DNA of 7,207 nt, taken from positions 1 to 7,207 of the forward strand of contig JBBKWH010000097.1 of the NCBI GenBank assembly GCA_037968855.1, written 5' to 3'. A program made the position numbers and the translations under genes. The first letter of the stretch is position 1; every line of letters begins with the position of its first letter. This DNA is from JBBKWH01 sp037968855 (GTDB lineage: Bacteria; Pseudomonadota; Gammaproteobacteria; Pseudomonadales; Moraxellaceae). Positions 5,509 through 7,207 of this stretch are shown piece after piece. The notes under the pieces were generated by a model. It was given only the letters and a program-made list of their open reading frames with translations. It searched no databases and was not told the origin of the DNA.

Positions 5509-6783
5509 ATGTCTAACCATAATGATTTTGTCGCAAGTGCGTTGGGTGTGCTACGTAGTGGCGATACTGCAAGTTTAAGCTACCTGTACAAACATCAAGT
5601 CGAAGCCGTCGGCTTAGATTTTAGCCTTGATAGCTTGGAGCGACTGGATCAATGCTTACTGAACATTCGAAAACAACAACAGCCTGATTACGATACCGTC
5701 TGCAATACGCAAGAAGGCCGAACCTTTGCCTATCTGGTTGCGGCCTATTTGATGTCAACCATCGCAAAGGCAGGTCGCTATCAGATTAAATGGTTCAATT
5801 ACCAAGAATTCTCAGCCATGGTTGCAGCCGATCAGCCGCCCACCTATTGCTTTGAGACCAGTGCAATCTGCTTGCTTGATGGACGTGTTCGCATTGTTTT
5901 GGCCACCATTACCGATCTGCTGATTCATCCAGACGGTGGTGCTGGCCTTAAACAGTATGCCACTCAGCTCTTGCAGTCGCAGCCTGATTATTGTGATTTG
6001 TACATTGATGTCGATCATCTACAGGTGTCTGATGACAGCATCAAAAAACACCAAGTCTTATTTGATTTGGCCAGCCGACTGGGTTGGTTGCGTGATTATG
6101 CCACGCCATCGTCGCCTACTCCGATTGAGCCAGTATTGCTCGCTCCCAAGACTCCACCCGAAACAGGCATCACCATCGTCAAATTTGCTTTTGAGACTGA
6201 TCCGGCTGGCATGTTGCATGAAATAGAAAACAATCCGATGCAAAAGCCTTGGTTGGTGGGTGTGTATGACAGCTATATTTATCCATTTAGCGGCAAAACA
6301 GATGGCATGTGTTTTCAGGCGCAATCTTACCAAGATGACCAGTCTGAATTTAAAATTTTGCTGCCTTATCAATTTGATGAGGAAAGTAAACGCTTGATGT
6401 TGTTTAACCCAATGCTGATGGGTGATGCTTGGACCGATGAGCAAGTCAAGGTGATCTCTAAAGGCTTTTTTACTGCCAACGAGTTTCCTAATGCAATGGT
6501 ACCCGAATACCGTGCCGAGTTGATTAAGGCGTTGCCAATCACAAAACCCGTCGCAACCAATAGCCAGCGTGCTGAACCAGCCGCACCGCGTCAACCGATT
6601 AGTTCGCTACAGACGCACCGTTCACAACCAGATGCCAGTGCGCGGGCCGAGTTAGACCGGCGAGCCGATGAGATCATGCAAAGTGCCCAAACAATTCCTG
6701 AAAAAAAACAGCCATCGGCCACTCTGTTTTTGATCGTGATCGGTGTGATTGTGTTGGGGTTGTTTGCGCTGATATTCATTTAA
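5509..6783 (+). CDS. Unrecognised two-domain protein with C-terminal membrane anchor
   Basis: I do not recognise this 424-residue protein. Residues 1-195 look like one globular domain; GLDFSLDSLERLDQCLLNIR (35-54) followed by a helical RTFAYLVAAYLMSTIAKAG (71-89) recalls the SL-x-x-LD helices of widespread small uncharacterised proteins, a loose resemblance only. A Pro/Thr-rich linker (about 197-219) leads to a second domain (220-345) with a beta-rich look (TIVKFAFET, WLVGVYDSYIYPF, FKILLPYQF). About 346-401 is low-complexity, charged and probably disordered. Residues 404-424 (ATLFLIVIGVIVLGLFALIF) are one transmembrane helix after KKQPS and end at the C-terminus, with no signal peptide. The layout is that of a tail-anchored inner-membrane protein with both domains in the cytoplasm. 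The ATG follows AGGGG (5497-5501) at seven bases. No functional partner is adjacent; codon use looks like its neighbours. Confidence 0.88.
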   Translation: MSNHNDFVASALGVLRSGDTASLSYLYKHQVEAVGLDFSLDSLERLDQCLLNIRKQQQPDYDTVCNTQEGRTFAYLVAAYLMSTIAKAGRYQIKWFNYQEFSAMVAADQPPTYCFETSAICLLDGRVRIVLATITDLLIHPDGGAGLKQYATQLLQSQPDYCDLYIDVDHLQVSDDSIKKHQVLFDLASRLGWLRDYATPSSPTPIEPVLLAPKTPPETGITIVKFAFETDPAGMLHEIENNPMQKPWLVGVYDSYIYPFSGKTDGMCFQAQSYQDDQSEFKILLPYQFDEESKRLMLFNPMLMGDAWTDEQVKVISKGFFTANEFPNAMVPEYRAELIKALPITKPVATNSQRAEPAAPRQPISSLQTHRSQPDASARAELDRRADEIMQSAQTIPEKKQPSATLFLIVIGVIVLGLFALIFI

Positions 6784-6815
6784 GTGGCGCGTGAGGTCTT
6801 GGTGTTTTGTGTCTA

Positions 6816-6843
6816 TCAAGGCTGTCAGATGCAACAGCCTTGA
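6816..6843. terminator. 10-bp hairpin between convergent genes, no U-tract
   Basis: tcaaggctgt (6816-6825) and acagccttga (6834-6843) form a perfect stem with an 8-nt loop. It lies between the ends of the tail-anchored protein gene (stop at 6783) and the ABC exporter gene (stop at 6863), where a shared terminator would be expected. Neither strand has a T-run after it, so termination may rely on the stem alone or on Rho. Confidence 0.5.
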
Positions 6844-6862
6844 GAAGCCCAGACCGACTCAA

Positions 6863-7207
6863 TTACTGCAAAAACCCACCGCTTTGATGCGCCCACAAGC
6901 TGGCATACAGACCACCGTGGGCCAGCAATTCACTATGCGTGCCTTGCTCGATGATGCGGCCTTGATCCATCACAATCAACCGATCCATCGCCGCAATGGT
7001 GGACAGTCTATGGGCAATCGCAATCACCGTTTTGCCTTCCATTAAGCGATATAAGCTATCGGAAATCACTGCTTCCACCTCTGAGTCAAGCGCGCTGGTG
7101 GCTTCATCCAGTAACAGGATTGGCGCGTCTTTGAGCATGACCCGTGCAATGGCAATCCGCTGCCGTTGACCGCCAGACAGCTTGACGCCGCGTTCGCCAA
7201 CATGGGC
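6863..7207 (-). CDS. ABC exporter, C-terminal ATPase portion (partial)
   Basis: Only the last 114 codons are in the window; the gene continues past the right edge, where the transmembrane domain and Walker A must lie. The visible part is a nucleotide-binding domain of the MsbA/multidrug exporter type: VGERGVKLSGGQRQRIAIAR (signature motif), APILLLDEATSALD (Walker B and D-loop), and VIAIAHRLSTI (H-loop histidine), then the typical end MDQGRIIEQGTHSELLAHGG. All key residues are intact. It should be an inner-membrane half-transporter working as a homo- or heterodimer. Lipid A flippase (msbA) and drug, lipid or peptide exporters share these motifs, so cargo cannot be assigned from this fragment. 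An internal ATG at 7136-7138 is a Met within the domain, not the start. Confidence 0.95.
   Translation of the reverse strand, partial: AHVGERGVKLSGGQRQRIAIARVMLKDAPILLLDEATSALDSEVEAVISDSLYRLMEGKTVIAIAHRLSTIAAMDRLIVMDQGRIIEQGTHSELLAHGGLYASLWAHQSGGFLQ

Noticed and set aside
6058..6594. Minus-strand 178-codon open frame inside the tail-anchored protein gene
   Set aside because: It is antisense to a frame with a good ribosome site, domain structure and membrane anchor. The antisense product is rich in His, Trp and Arg with no recognisable order.
1..7207. A linked multi-gene defence or biosynthetic system, CRISPR array, mobile element or RNA gene
   Set aside because: No repeats with regular spacing, no transposase or integrase, no tRNA- or rRNA-like segment. 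Strands alternate and most genes have their own terminator, so only the nitroreductase/ArsR pair is a supported unit.

Overview
The window is ordinary chromosomal sequence of roughly 47-50% GC with short intergenic gaps. It carries seven protein genes and no RNA genes, phage, IS or CRISPR features that I can see. A glutathione reductase, a signal-peptide-bearing outer-membrane porin ending in an aromatic residue and an MsbA-type exporter all point to a Gram-negative proteobacterium. A gammaproteobacterium, perhaps Moraxellaceae-like, is my guess from protein style; nothing here proves the genus.

Layout from left to right. Positions 1-189 hold no convincing gene, but do contain an inverted repeat around a small palindrome. 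Next is a divergent pair: an FMN nitroreductase (minus) and an ArsR-family repressor (plus). Their 132-bp gap holds a strong minus-strand promoter (TTGACA-17-TATGTT) whose spacer is almost filled by a perfect 17-bp palindrome, a natural operator candidate. A minus-strand porin with an N-terminal coiled coil follows, with its own terminator. A 323-bp gap then leads to a secreted PAP2 phosphatase (minus). A 261-bp divergent region rich in nested palindromes separates this from glutathione reductase (gor, plus). After a terminator comes an unrecognised plus-strand gene for a 424-residue protein with a C-terminal membrane anchor. The window ends in the C-terminal ATPase part of an ABC exporter (minus), which runs off the right edge.

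Functional reading: the nitroreductase/ArsR pair is the only clearly linked regulatory unit. The other genes look like separate transcription units: strands alternate, gaps are long, and hairpins lie between most of them. Nitroreductase and glutathione reductase both belong to redox and electrophile defence and the porin, phosphatase and exporter all serve the envelope, but the sequence gives no direct evidence that they work as one system. The points most worth following up are the operator-in-spacer arrangement, the tail-anchored unknown protein and the palindrome cluster in front of gor.
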